DNA of 52,055 bases from CAXTEJ01 sp964243295 (GTDB lineage Bacteria > Actinomycetota > Actinomycetes > Actinomycetales > Angustibacteraceae), in assembly GCA_964243295.1 (NCBI GenBank), contig CAXTEJ010000025.1, positions 1 through 52,055 of the forward strand. Direction: 5' to 3'. The notes beneath the pieces are model-generated. The model had not been told where the DNA came from. It made no database searches and saw only the letters and a program-made list of their open reading frames with translations. Below are positions 45,650 to 52,055 of the stretch, one piece after another. A program made the translations under genes and the position numbers. Positions within the stretch are counted from its first letter, which is position 1; each line of letters starts with the position of its first letter.

Positions 45650-46300
45650 CTGAGCGCCGCGGGCCAGCACCGCCTGCTCGAGATCGGCGGCCCGCGGCTC
45701 GTCCGCTGGGTCGAGGGCTTCGCGCTGCGGCACGGCGACACCACGGCGGACGTCGGCCCGGTGGCGGTCGCGCTGACCGCCGCGGACGGCGCCACCGCCG
45801 TGCTCGAAGTGCCGTGGCCGCCGTGGACCCCGCCGCCGACGTCCGACCCCTCGTTCGTGGCGGGCGTGCTGGCCCGGCACGCCGCCCGCTCGCGCACCGT
45901 CGGGCTGCTGCTCGTGCGCCGCGGCGGCTGGGCGGTCGGCACCGCCCGTGACGGCGAGCTGATCGTGCACAAGGCCGGCACCCGCTACGTGCAGGCCCGC
46001 ACCGCCGCGGGCGGCTGGTCGCAGCAGCGCTACGCCCGCCGCCGCGGCAACCAGGCCGACGCCCTGGTCGACACGGTCACCGAGGCGGCCGCTGCCCGGC
46101 TGCAACCGGCCGACCTCGACGGCCTCGTCGTCGGTGGCGACCGGGCGCTGGTCGACGCGGTGCTCGCCGACACCGTCCTCGCGGGGGTCGCCGCGCTGCC
46201 GCGCTCGCCGCTGCTCGACGTCCCCGACCCGAGGAACGACGTGCTCGCTGCAACCGCCGAGCGGGCACGGGCCGTGCGGGTCCGGCTGACCCAGCCCTGA
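45650..46300 (+). CDS. acVLRF1-type peptidyl-tRNA hydrolase (Vms1/eRF1 family)
   Basis: Resembles the actinobacterial Vms1-like release factor family acVLRF1, linked to rescue of stalled ribosomes by cutting peptidyl-tRNA. The core RGGWAVGTARDGELIVHKAGTRYVQARTAAGGWSQQRYARRRGNQADAL contains the catalytic loop GGWSQQR, with Gln125/Gln126 in the position of the eRF1 GGQ loop. The homologous N-terminus (RLLEIGGPRLVRWVEGFALRHG) lies upstream of any ATG, GTG or TTG; the only plausible start is CTG 45650, nine bases after the previous stop, so translation may be coupled. The alternative GTG 45761 would lose about 37 residues. Confidence 0.75.
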   Translation: MSAAGQHRLLEIGGPRLVRWVEGFALRHGDTTADVGPVAVALTAADGATAVLEVPWPPWTPPPTSDPSFVAGVLARHAARSRTVGLLLVRRGGWAVGTARDGELIVHKAGTRYVQARTAAGGWSQQRYARRRGNQADALVDTVTEAAAARLQPADLDGLVVGGDRALVDAVLADTVLAGVAALPRSPLLDVPDPRNDVLAATAERARAVRVRLTQP

Positions 46301-46452
46301 CGCCCGGTCGCGCGCACGAGCCGCACGATCGGGGCAGCTGTCGGCGCCAGGTGCCCCTCCCTCGCGCAGTCGGTGAGCGGCGAGGCCGCGCCCCAGGGGG
46401 AGTGCGTGGCAGGCTGCCCACCGGGTGGCCGGACGACGACGAGGAGGCGGCC

Positions 46453-46917
46453 GTGGCCGTACGACGCAGCGCCGGGCTGCTGGTGTTCCGTCGGGCCGGG
46501 GACGGCGTCGAGGTGCTCATCGGCCACCCGGGCGGCCCGCTGTGGGCCCGCCGCGACGAGGGCGCCTGGTCGATCCCCAAGGGCGAGTACGAGCCGGGCG
46601 AGACCCCCGAGGACGCCGCGCGCCGCGAGTTCGCCGAAGAGCTCGGGCTGCCCGCGCCGCCGGGGGAGTGGCTGGACCTCGGCGAGTCGCGCCAGCCGTC
46701 GGGCAAGGTCGTGACGATCTGGGCCGTCGAGGGCGACCTCGACCCGGCGGCCGTCGTGCCCGGCACGTTCGAGATGGAGTGGCCCCGCGGCTCCGGGCGC
46801 AGCCAGGCCTTCCCGGAGATCGACCGCGTCGGGTGGTTCTCGCCCGACGCCGCGCAGACCAAGCTGCTCACCGGGCAGCGGGTGTTCATCGACCGGCTCC
46901 TCGCCGAGCTGAGCTGA
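46453..46917 (+). CDS. Nudix hydrolase
   Basis: A 154-residue enzyme with a complete Nudix box, PKGEYEPGETPEDAARREF then AEELG, around residues 46-68. WSIPKGEYEPGE and the WPRGSGRSQAFPEIDRVGWF tail resemble diadenosine-polyphosphate or related NTP pyrophosphohydrolases encoded singly in actinobacteria; the substrate is not readable. GTG 46453 follows a perfect GAGGAGG site, so the longer frame starting at 46351 is not used. Confidence 0.88.
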   Translation: MAVRRSAGLLVFRRAGDGVEVLIGHPGGPLWARRDEGAWSIPKGEYEPGETPEDAARREFAEELGLPAPPGEWLDLGESRQPSGKVVTIWAVEGDLDPAAVVPGTFEMEWPRGSGRSQAFPEIDRVGWFSPDAAQTKLLTGQRVFIDRLLAELS

Positions 46918-46934
46918 GCCGGCTGACCCGAGCG

Positions 46935-47615
46935 TCAGTCGCGCAGCAGCGGTGGGTGCAGCAGCCGGGCGGCACCCCGGCGGAACAGCTGCGCCGGACG
47001 ACCGCCGTCGCGGGTGGTGCGCTCGTCCAGCGGCGCGAGGAACCCCGCGGCGCCGGTCACCTTGCGGTGGAAGTTGCGCGGGTCGAGGGGTGTGCCCCAC
47101 ACCGCCTCGTAGACGCGCCGCAGCTCGGCCACGGTGAAGGTGGGTGGGCAGAACGCCGTGGCCAGCGGGGTGTACTCCAGCTTGGAGCGCGCGCGCTCGA
47201 CACCGTCACGCAGCAGCATGCCGTGGTCGAAGGCCAGCCGGTCGCCGTCCACCTCGCGCAGGGGCACCCACCGGGCGTCCGAGGCGTCCGTGCCGGCGAT
47301 CGGCCCCGGCAGGTCGGGGGCGAGCGCCAGGTAGACCACCGTGACGACGCGCTGGCGGGGGTCGCGCCCGGGCGCGCCGTACGTCGCGACCTGCTCCAGG
47401 TGCACCGACCCGGCGGGCAGCCCGGCCTCCTCGGCGAGCTCGCGTGCGGCGGCGTCGGGCAGGTCCTCGTCCGGGCGCACGAAGCCGCCCGGCAGCGCCC
47501 AGGACCGACGGTGCGGCGCCTCGCCTCGCCTCACCAGCAGCACGGCGAGCTCGTGGTCGCGCACGGTCAGGACGACGAGGTCGACCGTGACGGCGAAGGG
47601 CGGGTGCTCGCTCAC
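46935..47615 (-). CDS. NrtR-type Nudix-domain transcriptional regulator
   Basis: A 226-residue protein with a Nudix domain and a C-terminal winged helix, the architecture of NrtR, the ADP-ribose-responsive regulator of NAD genes. The Nudix box (residues 44-66: GGFVRPDEDLPDAAARELAE then EAG) keeps every catalytic position, although regulatory NrtRs often lose them, so hydrolase activity is possible. The DNA-binding part is YTPLATAFCPPTFTVAELRRVYEAVWG and NFHRKV. It diverges from an SPFH/NAD-kinase-like gene pair across a perfect palindrome. GTG 47615 lies six bases from a TACGGT -10. Confidence 0.88.
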   Translation of the reverse strand: MSEHPPFAVTVDLVVLTVRDHELAVLLVRRGEAPHRRSWALPGGFVRPDEDLPDAAARELAEEAGLPAGSVHLEQVATYGAPGRDPRQRVVTVVYLALAPDLPGPIAGTDASDARWVPLREVDGDRLAFDHGMLLRDGVERARSKLEYTPLATAFCPPTFTVAELRRVYEAVWGTPLDPRNFHRKVTGAAGFLAPLDERTTRDGGRPAQLFRRGAARLLHPPLLRD

Positions 47616-47621
47616 CCGACC

Positions 47622-47627
47622 ACCGTA
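47622..47627 (-). promoter_or_regulatory. -10 box for the NrtR-type gene (leaderless)
   Basis: TACGGT on the minus strand, six bases before the GTG at 47615; the palindrome covers the expected -35 area. Confidence 0.45.
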
Positions 47628-47631
47628 GCGG

Positions 47632-47654
47632 CTTGTCGTCGGCTTGACGACAAG
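47632..47654. promoter_or_regulatory. Candidate NrtR operator (perfect palindrome)
   Basis: CTTGTCGTC (47632-47640) and GACGACAAG (47646-47654) are exact inverted repeats around GGCTT. A further half-site, GACGACAAC at 47680-47688, matches 8 of 9 bases and lies in the leader of the SPFH gene. Confidence 0.75.
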
Positions 47655-47673
47655 GCCGGTTGCCCCTTAGCGT
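47644..47673 (+). promoter_or_regulatory. Promoter of the SPFH/NAD-kinase-like operon
   Basis: TTGACG (47644-47649), 18 bases, TAGCGT (47668-47673). The -35 lies in the right half of the palindrome, so regulator binding should exclude polymerase. Confidence 0.55.
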
Positions 47674-47706
47674 CACCATGACGACAACGACGATCCTGGA
47701 GCTCAC

Positions 47707-48750
47707 ATGGCTGACATCACGCGGTACCCGTTCCTCCGGCACCTGCGCAGCACGCCCACCGCCTACGTGATCCACCAGCGGGGCAGCACCACCGTGCACG
47801 CCGGCCCGGGCGCCGCCTTCTGGTTCCGGCCGCTTTCGGCGGTGCTGTCGGAGGTGCCGGTCGACGACCGCGAGCTGCCGCTGCTGATGCACGCGCGCAC
47901 CGCGGACTTCCAGGACGTCACCGTGCAGGCGACGGTCACCTTCCGGGTCGAGCAGCCCGAGGTCGCCGCCGCCCGCATCGACTTCTCGCTCGACCCGCTG
48001 ACCGGGCGCTGGCAGGGCAACCCGCTGGCGCAGGTGACCGGTCTGCTCACCGAGACCGCCCAGCAGTACGTGCTCGACGTGCTGGCCGGTCTGCCGCTGC
48101 GGCAGGTGCTGGTCACGGGGATCGCGCTCACCCGCGAGCGGATCGTCGCCGGCCTGACGGCCGACTCGCGGCTGGCCAGCACCGGCCTCGCTCTCGTTGA
48201 CGCGCGGGTGGTCGCCGTCCGGCCGCAGCCCGATGTCGAGAAGGCGCTGGCGACCCCGATGCTCGAGCAGCTGCGGCAGGAGGCCGACCGGGCGACGTCC
48301 GAGCGGCGCGCCAACGCCGTCGAGCGCGAGCGGGCCATCAGCGAGAACGAGCTGCAGAACCAGATCGAGCTGGCGCGCCGCGAGGAGCAGCTGGTCGCCC
48401 AGCGCGGCGCCAACGACCGGCGTGCGGCGCAGGAGGCGGCTGCCGCGGGCGAGGTGCGGACGGCGGCCGAGGCCGAGCGCGAGGAGCGGCTGGCGGCCGC
48501 CAGGGCCACGGCGACCCGGCTGTCCGGCGAGGCCGAGGCCGGTGCCCAGCGGGCGCTGCTCGGGGCCGTCGCGGGCACCTCGCCCGAGGTCCTGCTGGCC
48601 CTGGCCGCTCGTGAGCTGGCGGGTCAGCTGCCCGACATCGGCACGCTGGTGCTGACCCCCGACCTGCTCGGCGCGGCGCTGGCACGGTTCGCCGGTCCGG
48701 CCGCCGTGACGGGCGCGGGCGCGGCGGCGGGGGCGGAGGCGGACCGATGA
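47707..48750 (+). CDS. SPFH/Band 7 (stomatin-like) domain protein
   Basis: A 347-residue protein. Residues ~15-180 are an SPFH/Band 7 domain (YVIHQRGSTTVHAGPGAAFWFRPLSAVLSEVPVDDRE in two strands, then FQDVTVQATVTFRVEQPEVAAARI and LASTGLALVDARVVAVRP). Residues ~185-285 are a strongly charged coiled coil (EADRATSERRANAVERERA and onward). There is no N-terminal TM helix, unlike true stomatins, so membrane association is unclear. SPFH proteins oligomerise and scaffold membrane microdomains. ATG 47707 has CTGGAG upstream. Overlaps the next gene by four bases. Confidence 0.88.
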   Translation: MADITRYPFLRHLRSTPTAYVIHQRGSTTVHAGPGAAFWFRPLSAVLSEVPVDDRELPLLMHARTADFQDVTVQATVTFRVEQPEVAAARIDFSLDPLTGRWQGNPLAQVTGLLTETAQQYVLDVLAGLPLRQVLVTGIALTRERIVAGLTADSRLASTGLALVDARVVAVRPQPDVEKALATPMLEQLRQEADRATSERRANAVERERAISENELQNQIELARREEQLVAQRGANDRRAAQEAAAAGEVRTAAEAEREERLAAARATATRLSGEAEAGAQRALLGAVAGTSPEVLLALAARELAGQLPDIGTLVLTPDLLGAALARFAGPAAVTGAGAAAGAEADR

Positions 48751-49643
48751 GCCTCGCGCCTCGCGCGGTGCTGGTGCACCGCCGCACCGAGCTCGCCGAG
48801 GCCCTCGCCCGCCACGGCACCCGTGGTCAGGCAGCCTTCTTCCTGCGCAGCCGCGGGCGCGACGTCACCGACCTCGAGGCCGCCGACGCCCGGCAGACGG
48901 CGGCTCTCGCGGCGGTCGCGGCGTCCGTCCCGCTGGAGTGGCGCAGCGGCAGCGTCGAGCGCGAGGACCTGTCGCGCTTCCTGTTCGCACCCGAGGACGT
49001 CGTGGTCGTGGTCGGCCAGGACGGTCTGGTCGCCAACGTCGCGAAGTACCTCGACGGCCAGGTGGTCGTGGGCATCGACATCGACCCCGGTCGCAACGCC
49101 GGCGTGCTCGTGCCCCACCCGACCGGCGCCGCGGAGGTGCTGCTGCGACGGGCGGTGGCGCCCGGCGCCACGGCCGGGTGCGAGCAGCGCACGATGGTGC
49201 GGGCCGTGACCGACGACGGCCAGGAGCTGCACGCGCTCAACGAGGTCTACCTCGGGCACAGCAGCCACCAGACCAGCCGCTACGAGGTGCGGACGCCGGA
49301 CGGCCGGCGCGAGGTGCAGGCGTCGAGCGGGGTCGTGGTCGGCACGGGGACGGGAGCCAGCGGCTGGCTCGCGTCGCTCTCGCTCGAGCGCGGCGCCCCG
49401 GTCGAGCTGCCCGGCGCGACGCAGGGCCGACTGGCGTGGTTCGTGCGCGAGGCGTGGCCGTCACGGGCGACCGGAGCGGCTCTGACGAGCGGGCTCCTGG
49501 ACGACGGGGCGCTGGAGGTCGACGTCCTCAGCGACGAGCTCGTCGTCTTCGGCGACGGGCTCGAGGACGACCGCCTGCTCGTCGCGCGCGGTCAGCGGGT
49601 GCGCATCGAGGTCGGTCCGCGGCGGCTGCACCTGCTGCGCTGA
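48747..49643 (+). CDS. Diverged NAD kinase-like protein
   Basis: A 298-residue protein with the layout of the ATP-NAD kinase fold. VVVVVGQDGLVANVAKYL (GQDG at residues 90-93) matches the GGDGT loop with its catalytic aspartate; GIDIDPGRNAGVL follows as in NadK; LHALNEVYLGH (NE at 165-166) matches the NE motif; GVVVGTGTGASGWL matches the STPTGSTAY loop. The motifs are altered enough that it may use a different substrate or have lost activity. The N-terminal ~80 residues lack a recognised domain. Coupled to the SPFH gene by GTGA/ATGA-type overlap, under an NrtR-type regulator that normally senses NAD metabolites. Confidence 0.75.
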   Translation: MSLAPRAVLVHRRTELAEALARHGTRGQAAFFLRSRGRDVTDLEAADARQTAALAAVAASVPLEWRSGSVEREDLSRFLFAPEDVVVVVGQDGLVANVAKYLDGQVVVGIDIDPGRNAGVLVPHPTGAAEVLLRRAVAPGATAGCEQRTMVRAVTDDGQELHALNEVYLGHSSHQTSRYEVRTPDGRREVQASSGVVVGTGTGASGWLASLSLERGAPVELPGATQGRLAWFVREAWPSRATGAALTSGLLDDGALEVDVLSDELVVFGDGLEDDRLLVARGQRVRIEVGPRRLHLLR

Positions 49644-49706
49644 CGTCGCTGTCGCACCACCGGCGAGAGGCGTCACGTGACCTGGCCACAGCCGCGGGGA
49701 GGCAGA

Positions 49707-50402
49707 TCAGCCTGCTGTGGCGACGTAGAAGGGCGCCGCGTTGGCGTTCATCCAGTCCGTGAACTGGTTGCGGTCGGCGGAGAAGACGACGTCGATGCGG
49801 CTGGCCGAGACGGTGGCGACGTCCCGCACGGCGTCGAGTGCGAGCTGCCTGGTCTGCGGGTGGTCGGGGTCCAGGTCCAGCCCGATGACCAGGCCGGGGG
49901 AGTCCTCGCCGACCTGGGCCCAGCACCGCCGTGCTTCCCTGACCGCGGCGACAGCGGTCAGGGCGGCGGCCAGGCGCTCGAGGGCGTCGACGGGTTCGTC
50001 CGCCGGCTCACCGATGCGGATCCTGGTGCCAGCGGGCAGGGTCGTGCGGCCCTGGTCGGCCTGCCGCAGCGTCGCGGCGTGGATCGGCAGCCCGACGTCG
50101 CCGCCGACGTTGACCGCGAAGCCGACGTGGGCGGGGAGCATGTCGAGCAGCTCGCGCACCGGGGGGCGCACACGTGGGGCGTCGGGGGCGCCTGCGTGCA
50201 GCTGCTCCTCGCTGGTGAAGACCGGCAGCAGCGCCTGCTGGTCCATCGTCACGGTGGGCATGGTCTGCGTGCCGTCGGGCTGCTGCGCCAGCGGCACCCA
50301 GACCACGTCGTCCAGCAGCCGAGCCACGAACACCTCGACCGGTGTCCGCTGGTCGAAGGCGTCCTGCAACGACACCTCGAGCTCGTTGGCGGGAAAGGTC
50401 AT
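49707..50402 (-). CDS. SseB family protein
   Basis: A 231-residue protein with the SseB pattern: an N-terminal domain (VEVFVARLLDDVVWVPLAQQPDGTQTMPTVTMD then LLPVFTSEEQLHAG, ending FAVNVGGDVGLPI) and a C-terminal alpha/beta domain (TRIRIGEPADEPVDAL, LVIGLDLDP, IDVVF, APFYVATAG). E. coli SseB affects serine sensitivity by an unknown mechanism; in actinobacteria such proteins are common near secreted-toxin genes. It overlaps the upstream gene by four bases. Here an immunity or accessory role next to the toxin-like gene is only an inference. Confidence 0.75.
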   Translation of the reverse strand: MTFPANELEVSLQDAFDQRTPVEVFVARLLDDVVWVPLAQQPDGTQTMPTVTMDQQALLPVFTSEEQLHAGAPDAPRVRPPVRELLDMLPAHVGFAVNVGGDVGLPIHAATLRQADQGRTTLPAGTRIRIGEPADEPVDALERLAAALTAVAAVREARRCWAQVGEDSPGLVIGLDLDPDHPQTRQLALDAVRDVATVSASRIDVVFSADRNQFTDWMNANAAPFYVATAG

Positions 50403-51031
50403 GACGTCCTCTCGGCGCTGGCGAGTGCGTCAGCGATGCGCTGGGCCAGCCAGGGTGGTAGGTCGGGGGAGGGAGCGACGAAGAGCGGAGGGACGGGGTG
50501 GTGCGCGGCGACCACCTCTCGAGCGGCGCCGAGGTCAGCCGGCAGAGCTCGGCTCGTGACGTAGAGCAGCTGCCCGTGCTGGTCGTCCGAGCAGGAGACG
50601 AGCTCGCCGGGCCCGAGCTGCTCGTGGAGCGCGGCGTGCAGGGCAGGCCGGCGGGTCGAGGCACCACGCACGCGACCGGCTCGGCTCACCACGAGGTGGG
50701 GGACGGGCTCGGTCGCGCTCGACCCCGGGTCCTGCAGGTCCGCGGCGGTGAAGGTCACGTAGGGGGGCCGGAGCGGGTCGACGACGGCCAGCGTCCCCGC
50801 CGGGCACCGCTGGAGCACCTCGCCCAGCGTCAGCTCCGCGACCGCGCTGCCCGCGGGGGGGTCGGCTTCGGGCGTGAAGGCCTGCACCACCAGACCCTGC
50901 CCACGGTCGCCGCGCTCGAGCACGGGCTCGCCGCCGCGCACGGGGACCCGCACCGGTTGGTCGCGCCACGCGAGCCCGTGCCACAGGCAGCGGCTCGTGA
51001 GCAGGGGGTGAGCCCTCGTCAGCCCGAGCAT
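50399..51031 (-). CDS. SseB-like protein, function unknown
   Basis: A 210-residue protein that I do not recognise with certainty. VRVPVRGGEPVLERGD, then LVVQAFTPEADPPAGSAVAELTLGEVLQRCPAGTLAVVDPLRPPYVTF resembles the SseB N-terminal domain (afTs..., then a nonpolar strand ending in a DP or NP turn). The C-terminal half (LYVTSRALPADLGAAREVV, PWLAQRIADAL) has a weak SseB-C character. ATG 51031 shares one base with the toxin-like stop (TGATG), so all three minus-strand genes are coupled. Confidence 0.5.
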   Translation of the reverse strand: MLGLTRAHPLLTSRCLWHGLAWRDQPVRVPVRGGEPVLERGDRGQGLVVQAFTPEADPPAGSAVAELTLGEVLQRCPAGTLAVVDPLRPPYVTFTAADLQDPGSSATEPVPHLVVSRAGRVRGASTRRPALHAALHEQLGPGELVSCSDDQHGQLLYVTSRALPADLGAAREVVAAHHPVPPLFVAPSPDLPPWLAQRIADALASAERTS

Positions 51032-52055
51032 CAACGAGCGACCGGGCGGTGGTCGACCAGCCCGTAGGGGTCGACGACGTCGATCCCCGCCTGCTCGGCC
51101 GCCCTGACGTCGGCGTTCCACCGGCTCAGCAGGGCGGGGTCCGGCACGACCTGATGACCGCCGCCGAGCACGGAGCCGGGGATGCTGACCCCGTCGGCGG
51201 CGCTGCTCACCCCGCTGCTGTGCTGCGGCGCGGTCGGCCCCTCGAAGAGGGTCGTGCCCCGCGGGAAGGTGGCCTCCACGTAGTGGGTCGCCTGCGGCAG
51301 CGTCCGGTGGACGGCCCCGAGATCCGCCCGGTTGGTGATGAGCCACTCCGGCTTGAGGGCGAGGTCCAGCTGCGTGTGCAGCGGGCCGCGTGGTGTCACG
51401 CGCGACCAGAAGTCGCCTCGGGCGTTGCTGAACTCGTTGACGGATCGGTACGTCGTCGTCGGTCGGCGGAGGACGACCTCGTCGTAGGAGGCGCTGCGAA
51501 AGGTGTCCGCAGGATGGCCGACACCGAGCGGCCCCGGTTCGTGCGCGGGTGTCCAGCGTCTGACGACCATGTCGCCCTGGGGAGTGAGCCGGCCGCCGTG
51601 GAGGCGGTGCAGCAGGACCCGGCCCTCCATCTTGAGCGTGGCGAGGGGTGTCGCGGCGCCCTCGCGCAGGAACGTCAGGGACGTGCGCACCTCGGACAGC
51701 CCGAGGCGGACCTGTCCGGCCATCGACGTGAGTGCGGTGCGGGCGTTGCCGAGCAGCGCCCGGCCGGCGCCCGCGACCTCGACGACCGCGTTCTTCCCGG
51801 CCCCGAGGACGTGGACGGCAGCGGCGAGGGTGCCTGCCTCCTTGAAGACGCCGCTGAGCGCCTTGAACGTCGTCAGGCCCTTCGTGCCCGGGATGAGCCC
51901 GAGGGCGGCGAACGCGACGTCCCACATGGAGGCCTTGCCCTGCAGCGCCTTCGCGATCGTGTCGGCCAAGATCAGCACCGCCGCCGCGAACACGATCCAG
52001 GCGATCGGCCCACCGATGATCAGCGCCACGATCCCCAGCACGGCGACCACCACCT
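51031..52055 (-). CDS. Probable polymorphic toxin, C-terminal part
   Basis: Gene cut by the right edge (its 5' end is outside). The first ~50 visible residues are strongly hydrophobic (IVALIIGGPIAWIVFAAAVLI), followed by WDVAFAALGLIPGTKGLTTFKAL, the pre-toxin segment of WXG/LXG-type secreted toxins. A helical stretch follows, then from about residue 180 a compact domain: YDEVVLRRPTTTYRSVNEF, QLDLALKPEW, YVEATFPRGTTLFEG, VLGGGHQVVPDPALL. The YR strand, the GTTLYEG-like strand and GGGxQV remind me of ADP-ribosyltransferase-like toxin domains, but I cannot confirm the catalytic residues. Two coupled SseB-type genes follow it. Confidence 0.6.
   Translation of the reverse strand, partial: VVVAVLGIVALIIGGPIAWIVFAAAVLILADTIAKALQGKASMWDVAFAALGLIPGTKGLTTFKALSGVFKEAGTLAAAVHVLGAGKNAVVEVAGAGRALLGNARTALTSMAGQVRLGLSEVRTSLTFLREGAATPLATLKMEGRVLLHRLHGGRLTPQGDMVVRRWTPAHEPGPLGVGHPADTFRSASYDEVVLRRPTTTYRSVNEFSNARGDFWSRVTPRGPLHTQLDLALKPEWLITNRADLGAVHRTLPQATHYVEATFPRGTTLFEGPTAPQHSSGVSSAADGVSIPGSVLGGGHQVVPDPALLSRWNADVRAAEQAGIDVVDPYGLVDHRPVAR

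Noticed and set aside
46351..46452. Upstream start of the Nudix hydrolase
   Set aside because: The extra 34 residues are low complexity and the GAGGAGG site points to GTG 46453.

Overview
This is a very GC-rich stretch (roughly 70% or more) of an actinobacterial (Actinomycetota) chromosome. Evidence: the conserved blocks coaE-uvrB, uvrC-rapZ-yvcK-whiA-gap-pgk-tpiA-secG-rbpA, tkt-tal-pgi-zwf-opcA-pgl and sufR-B-D-C-S-U; the actinobacteria-restricted genes whiA, rbpA and opcA; frequent GTG starts; and TAnnnT -10 boxes 6-7 bases before start codons. The clustered TGATCATGC intergenic repeats make me think of Geodermatophilales-type genomes, but that is recollection, not a demonstrated assignment.

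Layout. 1-3.6 kb: end of rpsA with a strong terminator, coaE with a truncated GrpB-like tail, uvrB. 3.6-8.3 kb: membrane genes, namely terC behind a yybP-ykoY (Mn2+) riboswitch, a two-repeat PQ-loop protein, and a divergent TetR/MMPL pair. 8.3-10.8 kb (minus): MBL-fold hydrolase and GH15 glycosidase. 11.1-16.3 kb: uvrA and uvrC. The uvrA, uvrB and uvrC genes all carry the same damage-inducible (PafBC-type) promoter signature. 16.3-23.2 kb: rapZ-yvcK-whiA, then lower glycolysis (gap-pgk-tpiA), secG and rbpA. 23.5-32.2 kb (minus): pentose-phosphate operon tkt-tal-pgi-zwf-opcA-pgl, translationally coupled from tal to pgl. 32.5-35.9 kb: ctaB and ctaA (heme O/A synthesis) around a VanY-type peptidase. 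36.4-38.7 kb: a GNAT acetyltransferase bracketed by oppositely oriented repeat arrays, and an ABC exporter. 38.8-45.6 kb: the SUF iron-sulfur operon with its SufR repressor, a Rieske-type ferredoxin and a MIP18/SufT protein. 45.6-46.9 kb: an acVLRF1-type peptidyl-tRNA hydrolase and a Nudix hydrolase. 46.9-49.6 kb: an NrtR-type regulator divergent from an SPFH-protein/NAD-kinase-like gene pair, with a perfect palindrome between them. 49.7-52.1 kb (minus): two SseB-family proteins downstream of the C-terminal part of a probable polymorphic toxin.

Most of the window is housekeeping. The less ordinary parts are the NrtR-SPFH-NAD-kinase-like module, the toxin/SseB locus, the TGATCATGC repeat arrays, the shared uvr promoter, the lysine/alanine-rich tail on UvrA, and a consistent leaderless-promoter grammar. 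Functional calls come from reading motifs and remembered family knowledge; no database search was run.
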